Assembly: GCA_038503065.1 (NCBI GenBank) | Contig: JBCAMK010000003.1 | Location: 1,364,001 to 1,428,000 of the forward strand | Reading direction: 5' to 3' | Length of the DNA stretch: 64,000 bases | Origin: Paragyromitra xinjiangensis | Lineage: Eukaryota; Ascomycota; Pezizomycetes; Pezizales; Discinaceae | In this document: piece by piece, positions 27,155-38,921 of the stretch | How positions within the stretch are numbered: position 1 is the first letter of the stretch | How the letters are laid out: each line of letters starts with the position of its first letter | Notes under the pieces: generated by a model | Database searches by the model: none | What the model saw: the letters and a program-made list of their open reading frames with translations, nothing else | What the model was told of the DNA's origin: nothing | Position numbers and translations under genes: made by a program

Positions 27155-28323
27155 ATGTACACCAAACAATTGATCCTGATCGCCGCGACCTTAACCGCGC
27201 ATCTCGCCTCCGCCAGCTGCATCCACGGCACGTCTCTCCACAAACGTGAAGAGCTCCCCGGTGGAACAGTCAAAGTCTCCGACTTCGGTTATACCGGACT
27301 CATTGGGCCTTTTAATTGGGCCGGACTTGCCGCAGAGAATTCGGCGTGTGCGACCTCGAAGGTTCAGTCTCCGATTAATATCGATGATACTATATCGTTG
27401 GCTACTGAAGCTCCTGTTATAAATATTCCTTCGGTTGAGGCGGCAGAATTTGAGAATTTGGGTACTACGGTTGAGGTTATTGTTAATGGGACTACGACTT
27501 TTGCTGGGACGGATTTCACGCTTAAACAGTTCCATTTTCATACGCCCAGTGAGCATAGGATCGCGGAGGAGTACTTTCCGTTGGAGATCCATATGGTTCA
27601 CGAAGCAGCTGGTAAGTTTTGTTGTTATGAATACGCAAACCACAATATGAGAGCTAATCTGATATCCGCACAGATGGCTCTGGTAGTATTGCAGTTTTAG
27701 CAGTAACATTCCAGCTCTCAGAGGACGGAACAACCACTGAACTTCTCACGGCCGTCACCGAGAAGCTTTCTGAGATTGCCACTCCAGGCACTGTTACCGA
27801 GACTGGACCTCTAGATTTCACAGCTCTTATTGATCACCTCCAGACCACGCCCTTATTTCAATACCAGGGTTCCCTCACGACACCTCCCTGTGCTGAAGGC
27901 TTAACCTTCTTGGTTACAGAGCAAGCATTGCCTTTGGACGTCAAGACCTACAACGCCATCAAAAGCGTCGTTAAGTTCAACTCCAGATACACCCAAAACT
28001 CTCTCGGAGAGGAGAATCTGGTTAGCGTCGGAGCTACCGCACTTGCTGCCACCAACGGTACTGTCTCGGCTGCTCCAGAATCCTCCGCTGCTGCCACAGT
28101 TGCTCCAGTCGTCTCGACTACTGCTGTCCAAAGTATGTTTTGTCCTACCATGTTTACTATTATCGAGCCCTAACTAATGACCAAAACAGCTCCTACTGCT
28201 ACTACAGGTACTGCCCCGTCAATCACCGAAGAGGCTGTCCCAGCTACAACGAGCATCGGAGAACAACACTGTATCATGGGTGCCTGCCATCCCAAGCGTG
28301 TTAGCAGCGTTGCTGGCGCTTAA
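27155..28323 (+). CDS. Secreted alpha-carbonic anhydrase, 349 aa
   Basis: Three exons, 27155-27611, 27674-28132 and 28190-28323; donors GTAAGT and GTATGT, acceptors CACAG and ACAG, all in frame. The enzyme interconverts CO2 and bicarbonate using zinc. The zinc ligands are visible as His127 and His129 in FHFHTPSEH and His146 in LEIHMVHE; QSPINI and GSLTTPPCAEG are the other family signatures. The N-terminus is a signal peptide (about residues 1-20) followed by a Lys-Arg at 30-31, a likely Kex2 processing site, so the protein should be secreted or wall-associated. The C-terminal 70 residues are Ala/Thr/Ser/Pro-rich, probably O-glycosylated. The ATG at 27155 has a good context (ACAAAATG). No disruption. 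Confidence 0.95.
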
Positions 28324-29959
28324 TGCATGATCCCCGCCGCATGCGGGCTGTTTTTGGCGTATATAGTTTCTGTTGGTACCGGATGAGACGTGTTGGAGGT
28401 TGTTGAGACAATCGTTTTATTAATAATGTTGGATTCTTTTTTGAAATGTATTAAAAAATTTACGTTTGAAATATATATTTTACAAACACGGATATCTGTG
28501 GGGCTGTGCTGGGGCCTGGTGTGAGGGATCCTGGGTTGTGATGAGTGGGTGTTTGATCGAGACATGGGGTGTTATTGGAGACTGGTTGTGGAGGTGCTTC
28601 TAAACTACGGGACGTGACTCTATTGAAACGGTTAGTAGCCTCGGCATCACGCAATATGTATACCAAGGAATGAAATATTGGGTTTTGTGTAATCATAGGC
28701 CTGGATATAGCTGGAGGCTTGAGCGGTGCAGGCCGCCTACTATCCTTGTGAGTTGAAAGTTCGGTGTTTGGGCAGTCCAATTATAATACGGGTCAAGTTT
28801 GAATAATGCTTTGCAGATGGGCTGACCCATCTACAAATTTGCTCCATTTGTAAAGCATGCTGGCCGCTTTGTAAACGGCCATCCTTGGTAAACGGGCTAG
28901 AACATATATTAGTTAATGTTATAGACACTCTACTTGCAGACCTAGGGTCTGTGGACTGGAAGATAGAGGTCTTACCGCTCACACAGAGGCAGCCTCGACT
29001 ATGGGCGGGACGCTGTTCCATGTGCATCATTTGTTATACTTTGGATGTGGACCGCGTGAAAGTATAGGTACACACCCTAGAGAGCTTATAATAATCCCTT
29101 CGATGTGGAATGCAAGCCGTTTAACACCTTAGGGCAGGACTTAATGAAATTGTTCTCTTAAGTGCAGAGTTTACGTGGCTGTTTAACTCCACCGCTCATA
29201 TGGGATGGTTAACCCGAGTGATTCCGGATGATCCTAAGCAGGTTCGTGTGCTCTTGTTGATTGCATGTAGTGATTCCTACCCGCATTCGTAGGCCCTAAT
29301 GTAAAAACGATAACATAAGATGTACTAGTAACTGATTGTTGGGTTAAAATATAACAAGCACTTTGACCCCTCTACAATAAGATGCGTACACCTACTTGGA
29401 CTATGGAGTTGGCATGATAAATACCATAGAAGAGGGGGTGATAGACTATAGCTACATGTAAGCTACATGTATTCCAAGGAGTTGTCGGTAAGCAAAAATT
29501 GAACAAGTGTAGTCGATACGTGTATGTAAATGTGTCATGAACTGACCAAACTACTAAAAATAGACCAAACTACTTATAAATCTGTATACAAGCCTCTAGA
29601 GAAAGTGTGATTAAAATGATAAATTTGGGTTTTCGTTGTGCCCAAGACAAGAGTTTAGAAATGAAGAAGATTATCGAAAATACTGTAATCCAAAACTGCC
29701 TACGAAGGGGGTGGTGACCAGAGGAAGCAAATCTTAAAAATAAAAAGAGCACCCTGAAGATAGATGCAGATATTTAGAAACTGGATAAACGGGTGTAGTA
29801 GGAAAACAGAGATGCATCTCAACCCTAAGAAGTTTTCTACCAGGCCTGTTTGCAGTATCACTTTGTAGCAATGAGCTAAAACTAGAAATCAACGAAAATC
29901 CATGTCTTTCGTTTCTTACTAAACGTAGGTGTAGTTGTACCAAGAGACCACTGGTAGGG
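28324..29959. other. Intergenic region
   Basis: 3' flank of the carbonic anhydrase gene and about 1.5 kb of sequence with no supported gene. Short frames at 28320-29067 lack splice or domain evidence. Confidence 0.5.
29451..29471. repeat. Tandem pair of TACATGTA palindromes
   Basis: The 11-base unit AGCTACATGTA occurs twice back to back here (allowing for the shared junction), placing two TACATGTA octamers at 29453-29460 and 29464-29471, centre to centre 11 bp apart, about one helical turn. Confidence 0.85.
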
Positions 29960-31018
29960 CTAGATTTGGCCAGGATTTCCCATCTCATTTATCTCGGGAT
30001 GCCCCTCGTCAACTGTTTCAATACTCTTAGTTTGCTTTCTACTAGGGCACCGTAGTTTTATCGTGCATGGGAAGATCTTACAGTACTTGGTTCCACTGTG
30101 ACACGCTAAAAGCTTAATTATTTCTTCATTCCCTTTTTGTGCTGCTAATTGAAATGGCGTGTTTCCCCATGGATTTTGGAGATTAGTGTTAAGAAAAGCA
30201 CCTTTTTCGAGAACGTGTCTGACCAAGGCCTCGCTCGAAAACTGTACCGCAAGGTAAATAGCCGATCGTTTGCCGATAAGGTCAATGAAATTGGCGTCTG
30301 CTCGAATGTGTCTTTCCACAAGTAACCTTGCGAGTTCTATATGTCCTTTCTCTTCAGCAATTCTGAATAGTGGTTCTCGACGAGAACCGAAACGCTCGGT
30401 AGCGTTGATGTCCGCCCCTCCATCAAGCAGCAGCTTAACCATATTGATATGGTTATTGGAAGTTGCTATCCTGAGTAGTTTTGAGCACGATTTTTGGGGT
30501 TCAAGATCTTCACTTAACATTCGGTCTAACAAGGGTTTGGCTGCTTTCACATTTCCATGCCTGAGCACTGCTGTGAGCGCCGGCAATACTGAGTGCGACT
30601 TAATTTTCCCTTTATCAAGCAATAGTCTAAGGAGTGCTTGATGACTCGTCCATACTGCCCAAGAAATAGCCGTTCGCGGCCTTTTACCTAGTCCTGATTT
30701 TCCGAGAAACATGTTGGGCCTTCCGTTTAATATTCAAGCAAGTATCCATTCGGAACAAACCCCCGGTGATCGGTACACTACGGTTGAGCTCGTAGATAGT
30801 ATGACATTTTCCCCTTTCTCTAAGACTCGCTTTAACATCACTCGGTTTCCGGATGCTGCCGCGCAGAAAATTGCTGCATAGGTGTTCTCTTCTTTCAAGG
30901 CAAAATCGCGCAGACGCGAGAGAAACAGAGCAGAAAAGTGTCTAGAGGCGCGAACAAGAGAGTGAAGCTCTCTAGCCGTGAGATGGTCGCCGATAAGGAG
31001 AATGATTTCGTTCGGCAA
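29960..31018 (-). CDS. F-box/ankyrin-repeat protein, start codon unclear, about 333 aa
   Basis: Two exons, 31018-30777 and 30719-29960; donor GTACCG, acceptor GGAAG, 57-nt intron, in-frame join. The N-terminus has an F-box-like segment (LPNEIILLIGDHLTARELHSL), expected to bind Skp1 in SCF ubiquitin ligases. It is followed by ankyrin repeats (KLLRIATSNNHINMVKLLLD, RIAEEKGHIELARLLVE, NTPFQLAAQKGNEEIIKLL). The tail is basic. There is no ATG at or upstream of the F-box in this frame: codon 31018-31016 is TTG, and the expected Met position eight codons upstream reads ATA. The gene may have an unseen 5' exon or may have lost its start. The splice sites are weaker than in the neighbours. Confidence 0.6.
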
Positions 31019-31968
31019 GTTACCAAAAGATCGAGGTATTGGGATACTAGGGGAGGGGGGTTAATTTGTGTATCACTGGGTACGGAACGATGTTATCGGA
31101 ACCGTGGTTCATAAGTTTTGAGACACGGCGATGTCATCAGAGCGCCAAGCCATATCACGTGAAGCACAGATCACCCTACGATGCTCCATCGTAGTATCAT
31201 TAGTGATTGGTGGATCACTTAAATATTTACTACAAGATAGAGATTAACGTGGACAAAGCATATAATGAGCCATAAGTGTTACAGGAAAAATTCCCAAAAT
31301 ACCTCACTGGATTTCTTAAGCTTGGAAATCCCAGGGAAGATCCAAGCATACACTTATAATAACGGTTCGTAGTAACTAGGAGAAAATCCACAAACCCGTC
31401 CGTCCACATCTTTGTTGGTGGCCTGAGGAGCGCTAGGAATGAAATCCATGAAGGATTTACTAGTGAGCAGCTTTTGTGATATGTCCCTTCATCCACCAAA
31501 ACTTCCGGGAATGAGACTTTAGCAGGATCAATTCATAGGAGGTTTTACCGTATAGGAATAAAAGGCCTTCCGAGAGTTATAGATGGCTCGTCTTGGACTA
31601 ATCCTAGTTCAATTTTAGCTCCTATACTTAGCAAGTATAGTGATACATGTACCTTAGAACTGTACGTCCCCGGCCGGTCATTTAGTTATTAGAGCAGTGG
31701 CCCGTGAGCATTCACCCCACATATTTAACGCACCCCTACCCAGGGTCAAATAGGATACGTAAGCGGGTATAGACATTTTTCTGAAGTATAACCAAGACTA
31801 GTGGATTAACTAAATTTATCTGCAAATCAGTGGAACGTAACTGATGCAACACTATTTTGGGCTTTCGGATAAACTAAGAGGAAATATAAGGACAAGATTA
31901 ACGAATAAAAAAAAGCGTAACCTGTAGAACCATAGGAACGGCGAGAAATGATGGACAATGCATATAAA
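31019..31968. other. Intergenic region
   Basis: No supported gene. One TACATGTA at 31644-31651. A 89-codon minus-strand frame at 31230-31499 has no supporting feature. Confidence 0.5.
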
Positions 31969-33565
31969 TCAACAAATAACACAACCTCCTCCCCGATTTT
32001 TGCCCAGCTCAGCCTTCAAGTCGTCTATCATATTTTGCATAGCAATTTGATCGGCACTCCTTAGTTTCTCTAGTTCTTCCTGTGCTTTCCTCAACCCCTG
32101 TATCTCCTTCTCATATTCCTTTCTCATCTGCGTTATCTCATCCTGACTATTAGAGAGCTGCGCTTCTTTGATATCTTCTCTAAGGGCTTGCATTTCTTTT
32201 TGGTGCTCAATCTTTAGCTTCTCCATCTCCTCCAGGATTAACTTTCCTGCAGATGTTTCTGCCAGGAGCGGGCTGTCCATGAGTTCTTTCTGAATTTGCA
32301 AGGTAACAGGAGGCGCCCCAACCAGCTCCTTTGCAATATCAACAGCTGATGTCTGACTCTTTCGGTCGTGGCGTTTTATACGAGCCCCTTTCTTCATCAT
32401 CGTGCCCCAGAAGTTCTCTGTTTCTCCAAGCTCCTGCTCTCGTTCTTCTCCTAGCGTAAGATCAACTAGATCCCAACCCGTAGTACATAGAATTACGTTA
32501 TGGAAATTTCCTTCCCCGCAAAGCTTCCTGAACATTCGAATATTTTTCATCGTCGAGCCTTCCATCCGAGAATCCGTTATTTTGTGTAGGTATATAACAC
32601 CTGAAAGTTTGATATCATTGGTACCCGAAGTTTGAAGATAAGCAGTAATTTCGCCTAGGATATCAACATCGGAACGATTGGTGTCATCGAAACCCGGAGT
32701 ATCGATGAATATAACTTTCCGACCGTTAATTTCTGTCTCTGCAGTCTGAATTTTTTGTGTGCCTATACATTATGATTCATCAACCTTAGAGTCCGGGACG
32801 CTAACTATACGAATGTAGTTTGCAGGTAAAAACTTACAGGCTTGTAAGCTATGGCCGACTAACAACGACCCTCCTGTGGCTGCATTGATGAAACTAGTTT
32901 TTCCGGTCCCCGTCTTCCCCATTATAGCAATCAGGACATTTGGGAGTGGGGGTGGCCACTGCTTGGCTTTCCCTCCCCAAAATTTGACTGTTCCTATAGC
33001 ACTTTGAAGCGCCCGTCCGCGTTCGTCGCCTCTTTCGCTATTACTGCTAATATTCTGATCTCTATAGGGATTTTTATAGGAAGGCAAGTTTTTTGTTGGA
33101 TTCCCGCGGCTGGATGAAGATTCTCGGTTGCCGCCCTCAGATTCGGGGACATCCCAATACGTAGGACTATCGAGGGGTTCCTCTGATAAGTGAAGACTTT
33201 TTGCAAATTGTTCGACCGAGATCTGTTCGCTATAAGAAGGCTGATAACCTGTGCTACTTTCTCGAGGTTGTTTGTCCCCGCGGGGTATGGTGGGTGGGAT
33301 ATAGTCTCCAAGGTGAGGGGTGTAAAGTGTGCTAGTGGGAGTTAGTAATAAGCTGGGTTTTGTAATAGATGATCAAATACCTGTCGTATCTTTCCACCTT
33401 TTCAAAGCCCTCATCTCGGTCATTATCAAAGGTCGAATCCCTCAACGGCTGGCTATTTCCACTATTTTCGTTTATGAGGCTCAGGTCATCCTCTGAAAGC
33501 TGTGGACCGCCTGGACGATAAATGTTTGTGGTTTCGGTAGTAGCTTGAGTGGTACGGCGAGTCAT
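31969..33565 (-). CDS. P-loop GTPase (AIG1/Toc34-like class) with C-terminal CaaX-like motif, 490 aa
   Basis: Three exons, 33565-33381, 33331-32838 and 32762-31969, all in frame. The ATG at 33565 is the first; the frame extends upstream only with non-ATG codons. The first 190 residues are Ser/Pro-rich and disordered. The G domain has G1 GKTGTGKTS at 200-208, G3 DTPG at 247-250 and a G4-like TTGWD. After it comes a long coiled coil (about 385-475, Glu/Lys heptads such as EKLKIEHQKEMQALRED). The protein ends in GGGCVIC; the last four residues fit a CaaX prenylation site. The predicted product is a membrane-tethered GTPase with a coiled-coil stalk. Fungi carry many such GTPases of unknown function, and this one may belong to a variable, expanded group. 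No disruption seen. Confidence 0.82.
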
Positions 33566-34082
33566 TGTAGCTCTGGTAAGTAGCAAATAATCTAATGTTT
33601 GTTAGGTGGGGAATTGAATACTTAGATCGTGCGGGGTGGGAACCTTTTTAAGGCTACGGTACTATCGGCTGCGTACGCTTTTGTGTCACATTACAGGACG
33701 AAAGTGGCGCTGCTGCCTGAAAGTGCGCAGCAAGACAACAAACCAGATCTCAGTGCCTGCGGCTCGCTGTGATGATCCATGCCCTTAATGAGTTGGCAAG
33801 GTGACTATCAGCAGCAGGATGCTACGTACCCTGAACAAAGGACCCAACTTTCAATCCCTTGGCCATGTCCAAGTAACTAATCAGAATCAAGATTATTATT
33901 TCCCACCCTCACCCTTTTCAGGAAATTCTCTGTCTAGACGATAGAAGTAAGTTATCGCATGGCTTGGGTGCTGCGCATATTAATGAGATAGGAGTGGTGC
34001 GGCTTACTCACATATTCTCACTCGATATAAACTACATCGTAATATCATGCATTAGCCACATTCGTGGCTGTGTACTAATCTC
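33566..34082. promoter_or_regulatory. Divergent promoter region between the GTPase and the membrane protein gene
   Basis: 517 bp between two divergent ATGs. No individual site can be assigned. Confidence 0.4.
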
Positions 34083-34950
34083 ATGAGAGCTCACCTGATA
34101 GAACCTCATCCCTTTAATTGCAACCAACGACTAATGTACTGGGCAATTGCAGTCTGCCTGGTCGTCGCGGCATACTGGACTGGCGAGCCCCTCAGGTAAG
34201 TATCGATCTCTTCCTTCCTAGCTATTGTCATCGCTAAACAGACCTAGGTCCATCCCCCTTGGGCTCCACCGGCTCTGGCATCTCCTCAACACCTTCCTGT
34301 CTTCCTACTGCACCTTAAACACCACCTACGGCCCAGACCCCACCGTTGCAACACTTGTGCTCCTCCTCCGCCCGCTTCCTTGGCGGCTCTTACTGCCACC
34401 CCCACTGACCATCTCATCACTCACGGAAGACGCCGTTGCGGCTCGTCAACAACACCTCCCTGCCCTCCGCGTCAATGCACTTTTTCGCCTCCGTGACACA
34501 CCACTGCGCAGCATCTATCGTATGTGGGAGCTAACCGGCGACGTGTGTTGTGCAGCCAACGAGCGTGCATTGATAGAGGAGACGACGTATTTCGTCTACC
34601 AGTCTTCCTGGAAACTTAACACGACCCCAGACCCGCATGATGAGGATCCTGTGCGCTACGCGTTTGTGGCGAGCTTGGTAGAATGTCTTGTTGAGGTCGC
34701 TAACAAGCGTGTTCGGTTCGGGCTCCGGCGAGATCGTAGGCACAATGGCGCAGAGGAGAGGATGGAGACACGAGAGAATCCCGAGCCATTCTTAGAGAGC
34801 GTGCCGGAGTGGGTGAGTAAGGTTCCTGGAGTGGAGAAGCCATTATGGTTATTTCCAAAGGGGGTCACGAACGTGGATGAACGGTTTTGTGAGCCCGGGC
34901 TATCGAAGAGAAATATAAAACGTGATAGCTTCAATATGCACTTCATATAA
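34083..34950 (+). CDS. Uncharacterised protein with N-terminal transmembrane segment, 273 aa
   Basis: Two exons, 34083-34195 and 34242-34950; donor AG|GTAAGT, 46-nt intron, acceptor AACAG, in-frame join (GEPLRPRSIPLG). Residues 18-32 (MYWAIAVCLVVAAYW) form one hydrophobic span, so the protein is probably a signal-anchored membrane or secreted protein. The following region is Leu/Pro-rich, then comes a helical domain with RMWELTGDVCCAANERALIEE. The family is not recognised. The coding strand is C-rich at the 5' end and G-rich at the 3' end, as in other genes here. Confidence 0.65.
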
Positions 34951-35542
34951 CCAAAACTCTAATCATTTGCTCTGTGGTGCGACCCTATGTATTCGTTTCC
35001 CTACCACCAGGGCACCAGGACTTGTGTTTGCCGTCTGGAAAAAAATTAGTGTGAGTTGCTATTCCTCGAATATGTAAGCATGAATTCGTGGCTATAAGGC
35101 GTAGCGGTGGTGGTATGAGTAAAGGGTTTGAAGTAATACACGTGTTTAGTATTCCATTATACTCGTGTAACTCTGCTGTTTGGATGTTTCTTGTTGTAAG
35201 GGGATCAGGGGAGGGTTCAAACAAACCTACACCGAGGAAAGTTGGATGCTTCAGCGAGGTACTTTCCATCAGGATGTGTGATGAGGATCGTAAGAAATAT
35301 TTGGGCTTCCTAATTAGATCCCTCGGCCAAGGAATATCAAGAAAACACCGAATAAAATTTGAAAAATATTTGATTTACAGCAATAACTTCCATCCACGTT
35401 TCGGGGTGTGTTGTAAAGCTGAGACCCAAGACGGTTCTTGGGGCTGAGGGTTTATACAGGTTTGGCGTGGAACTGTGTTGCTATGAACGAGGGACACCAA
35501 TATTCTTTCCCTTTCTGGAGAAACAATAATATCGATGTTGAC
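34951..35542. other. Spacer between two convergent genes
   Basis: 3' flanks only. A plus-strand frame at 35088-35447 has no supporting feature. Confidence 0.5.
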
Positions 35543-36236
35543 TCATAATACAATGGCTTCCGGACGCTCTGGGTACCTTTCCGCGTAAAGCATTGCCAAT
35601 CCTTCGATTGTTTCCACCGGAATAGCTCTCGCATTAACCGGATACCATGACAAAATCTCCTCCTTCGTCAATGGCCGCCCCCTTCTCGTCTCCAGTACAT
35701 TCGCCAACGCAACTGCATCATTCCAGTCCCTCTGCTCTAACCGTGGCCTCCTCCTCTCACCCGTTACACGAATCAACTTCTGTATTAGACTCCATTCAAA
35801 CTTCGCAGCATACACCTTCAACACATCCCCATCAAACAGCTTCACATCCTGCTCGACACTCTCAGCAGGAACAGAAACGTACTCGTTGTCGTCCAAGAAT
35901 CCGGCAACATCGCCACTAAACCAGGATAATGGCCAATGAAACTCCCGTGCAACGTCCCAGCCGAGCCGTGCGAGCACCTCAATGAGCTTGAAGTCGAGTG
36001 GCTGGACGGCGTAATCGATGTCACAAGTCGAAGCCCGGTTGCGTAGGTAAAGTACAGAGACAGCTCCACCTGTGACGATGAGGTTGATAGGATTTTTGGC
36101 TGTGCGAAGGCCGGTGCTGCTGATGCGAGTACAGAGTGCGGAGAGCCCTGGAAAGAATGTGTTAGTTGTGTCTGTATGTGTCTGATGGAAGGTTACCGGT
36201 CATAAATTCTTGCTCTGTGAATAAGCGTTCCCCCAT
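35543..36236 (-). CDS. Nucleotidyltransferase-fold protein, 214 aa
   Basis: Two exons, 36236-36197 and 36147-35543; donor G|GTAACC, acceptor TTCCAG, in-frame join. The segment NLIVTGGAVSVLYLRNRAST followed by CDIDYAVQ is the layout of minimal nucleotidyltransferase-fold proteins (GG near a T-x-DID pair of metal-binding acids), as in AbiEii-like and related bacterial and fungal families. A later KLIRVTGERRRPRLEQRDWNDAV resembles the conserved K...R...D.D segment that follows in those families. The substrate is unknown. It may be an active transferase or a degenerate binding protein; both candidate acids are present. The ATG at 36236 is the only one before the intron. Confidence 0.68.
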
Positions 36237-38100
36237 TTCGGCCTTAGGATGTAAGTTGGGTCCTGGCCACGATGATCGAATTTTTCTTTTTTATCCGATC
36301 AAGGCAGATGATCTTATTCGGACATTGGTGATTGATCACAGGAGCAGAGCCTCGACAGCCCTATATACAATTGTCAAATGAAAACACATGCTCTCTCATA
36401 ACAGCGTGGAAGGTTTTGTATAGAACCCCATAAAAAATTTCTAAAATTCGGATCTACTACACACGCAGGCCGAGGCTGCTCGGATTAAGATTTGGAAGTG
36501 TTGGTGAAATTTCGGGCTTTTCTTGGTATGTTTTCTAAGATATTACCATTTATGGAAATTTTCTGCCAAGGTACCTTTGTCCTGCAGCTGCAGCTGGTGG
36601 GCGTGAGACTGGGTACTTTGGTGTAAGATGGTATTTCTACCAGCTTTTGCTTATTCGCTACATCAATCACTATCCTAGAACTAGCTTTCTCAGTAGTATG
36701 ACTATAAGCTCTAGATAATAGGAAATTTCTGGATGTTATCGGTGATTACAAGGTAGGCCAGCCAATCAAAAGGGCCGTTATCGCCCGTCATAGCATACCC
36801 TCCCCTTCACTCAAGATGTTCTGAGGCACTGAATAAACGAGGCTTATTCACTATAGATTATTGTGATGTGTGGCTTGCTGCCTGGAAGTGCTAGCCAGCA
36901 TCATACCTAATCACTCGTGACACTATGTTGATTACGTAAATCACGTTCTGAGTTTTAGGGGCTTTTCAAGATTTACAGGGTTGATTCTGAACACCGGTGG
37001 TCAGCTAATCACTTTGACTAATTCTTGAAGGTATTCAACTGCATCTGCGATCAAGTGGCTTTCGGGTTTGCGCTGCTGAAAGTTTTGGGTGGGTGTCGAG
37101 GTTTCATGACCAACAGCCACTAACTTGTCTAGTATGTATGATTAGCAAAACTCCAGAACCGACATCACAGGTTCTCTGGCATTTCGGTAAAATAAGTATT
37201 GAAAAGGGAACAGAACACCACTAAAACTCAGGCAGGAGGCTTAGTTAGCTAGCTCCTAGAGTTCAGTACCAAAGCATCGATGAGAAACAAGTCACACTAT
37301 CCGCTGAACACTCATAGATACATGCATATATACGTAACGTGTCAATCAATAACCCCTAAATGCCACGAGGACTACATGTAGTCACCCGAGGGTGAATAGA
37401 AGTGTTCCATATATAGGGTGGACTCAAGACAAACAATGAAGTAATGTCTTAAGTGCTCGGGGCTAGAATGGCTAGAGTAACCATATATTCACGTGCATGA
37501 TATCTACGAATACCGGTGAGGGGTACATGTAGGTGGCACATGTCAAAATTTGCACATATTTCTGACGTATTCACCGTTAAATCAATTCGTGTGATACATG
37601 TCATTTTTTAAAACGCGTCTTTGGAGGTTCAGCCTAAAAAAGAAACAATAAAAGAAAAAAACCAAATAGTGAGATTGCTGACCCCGAAGGTTTGGACTAG
37701 GAAAAAAAAAGTAAAAAAAAAGGTAAAAAAAAAAAAAGGAGAGACAGCCATACCCGTTACATGATGAACTTTTCGCAGAAAGAAGAATAATAAACATCAA
37801 AGCAACCACATAGTTGAACGGTATACGACGATTGGGTATCCGCTCAAACTAACAGGTACCAGTCCTGGACCTAAATGACGTATCCCACACGTTCGCAAGA
37901 GGGGCAAGTGCCTGGAAAGCGTCCCAAAAAAACTTCTCGCTCATAGAGTGGTAAACCGAACTCCGCGTCCTGGATAGATACAAACCAACGACTTCACACG
38001 AGAAAAAGGGACAAGAAAGAAGAGTAAAAAGTTAACCAAATTTCTCTCAAGGGAAATAAAGTAGCAGAAGGCAACCAGAAGCCTACATTAGACATTCCTC
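36237..38100. other. Long intergenic region
   Basis: About 1.9 kb with no supported gene. TACATGTA octamers lie at 37373-37380 (ten-base form) and 37524-37531. A-rich runs occur at about 37640-37745. Confidence 0.5.
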
Positions 38101-38921
38101 CTAGGTTGATCGTGGAATTTCATCCTCCCAGTCAAAACGCTGTCCCTGGAGCCTCTCCATTACTACAAAATTCCTCTCAATGTCCCATACCATTTTATCA
38201 TACGGATGCTCGCCTTTGCTCCCCTTCTTACGCGCCTCGAAGTCCTCTTTTGGGGATATCTGGGGGGTCTTTGGCGGCTCAACGATAGGCTGAGGAGGGG
38301 GAGGAGGGGGAGGAGGTGCTTGTGGAGGGTAATAGCAACAGTTATAGTTATAGTTATAGGCCATGGGGTTGTATGGGTAGTAATAAGCCTGTTGGGTAGT
38401 GTAATAATATGGCGGGTATTGCGGGGTGTACTGCTGCGGAGCAGGAGCGGGAGGGGGAATTGGGTTAGGATTCTGCATGTGATAGTATCCTTCGTTTTGT
38501 CTTTGTGGGCAAGTCTGAACCGCCCAGTTCGTAGGAGAGCCGTTATTTGGCTGCGGATAAGCCTGCGCCGCGTATTGCTGGCTGATGAAGAGGTTAGTAG
38601 TGTGAGGGGCAGAGTGTTATTTAGTGCATACCTTTGTGACGCTGGATACCATTGGCTAGCCGTAGGCCTCATGGGCAAGCTAACTGCAGCTTGCGGGTTC
38701 CTGAAAATCATTTTAGTAATTAGTGAAGATATGGTTCTGGTGTAAACGTACGTCCTTGTATCCTGGGAATCCTGGGGATTCTGAGCTGGGGGAGCGTGGC
38801 GGTAGTCCTGATGACGGGCAGTTCTTTTACCACGATTGGATCTTTTGCTGCGGCCCTGAGGCTGGTTCTCGCCCTGCTCTTGGGAAGGGGGCTTGCCATT
38901 GGGAGTGCTGTTGGCAGGCAT
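38101..38921 (-). CDS. Low-complexity Pro/Tyr/Gln-rich protein, 239 aa
   Basis: Three exons, 38921-38752, 38700-38632 and 38581-38101; donors GTACGT and GTATGC, acceptors TTTCAG and CATCAG, in frame throughout. The second join uses the first of two neighbouring AG sites; the other would give a frame full of Arg codons. The N-terminus is polar and basic (RSKRSNRGKRTARHQDY). The middle is dominated by Tyr, Pro and Gln (YYYTTQQAYYYPYNP, then eight consecutive Pro). The C-terminus is charged (KMVWDIERNFVVMERLQGQ). The composition resembles prion-like RNA-binding or condensate-forming proteins, but there is no RRM or other domain, so this is inference. Confidence 0.7.

Noticed and set aside
37640..37745. 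A-rich runs as a possible centromeric or origin element
   Set aside because: Only simple poly-A tracts over about 100 bp, with no further structure.
38206..38745. 179-codon plus-strand frame
   Set aside because: Antisense to the three-exon Pro/Tyr-rich gene, whose splice sites all fit.
38163..38921. 252-codon minus-strand frame read straight through without introns
   Set aside because: The two introns are multiples of three and open, but reading through leads to an Arg/Thr-rich frame-shifted tail; splicing gives the Tyr/Pro-rich C-terminus.
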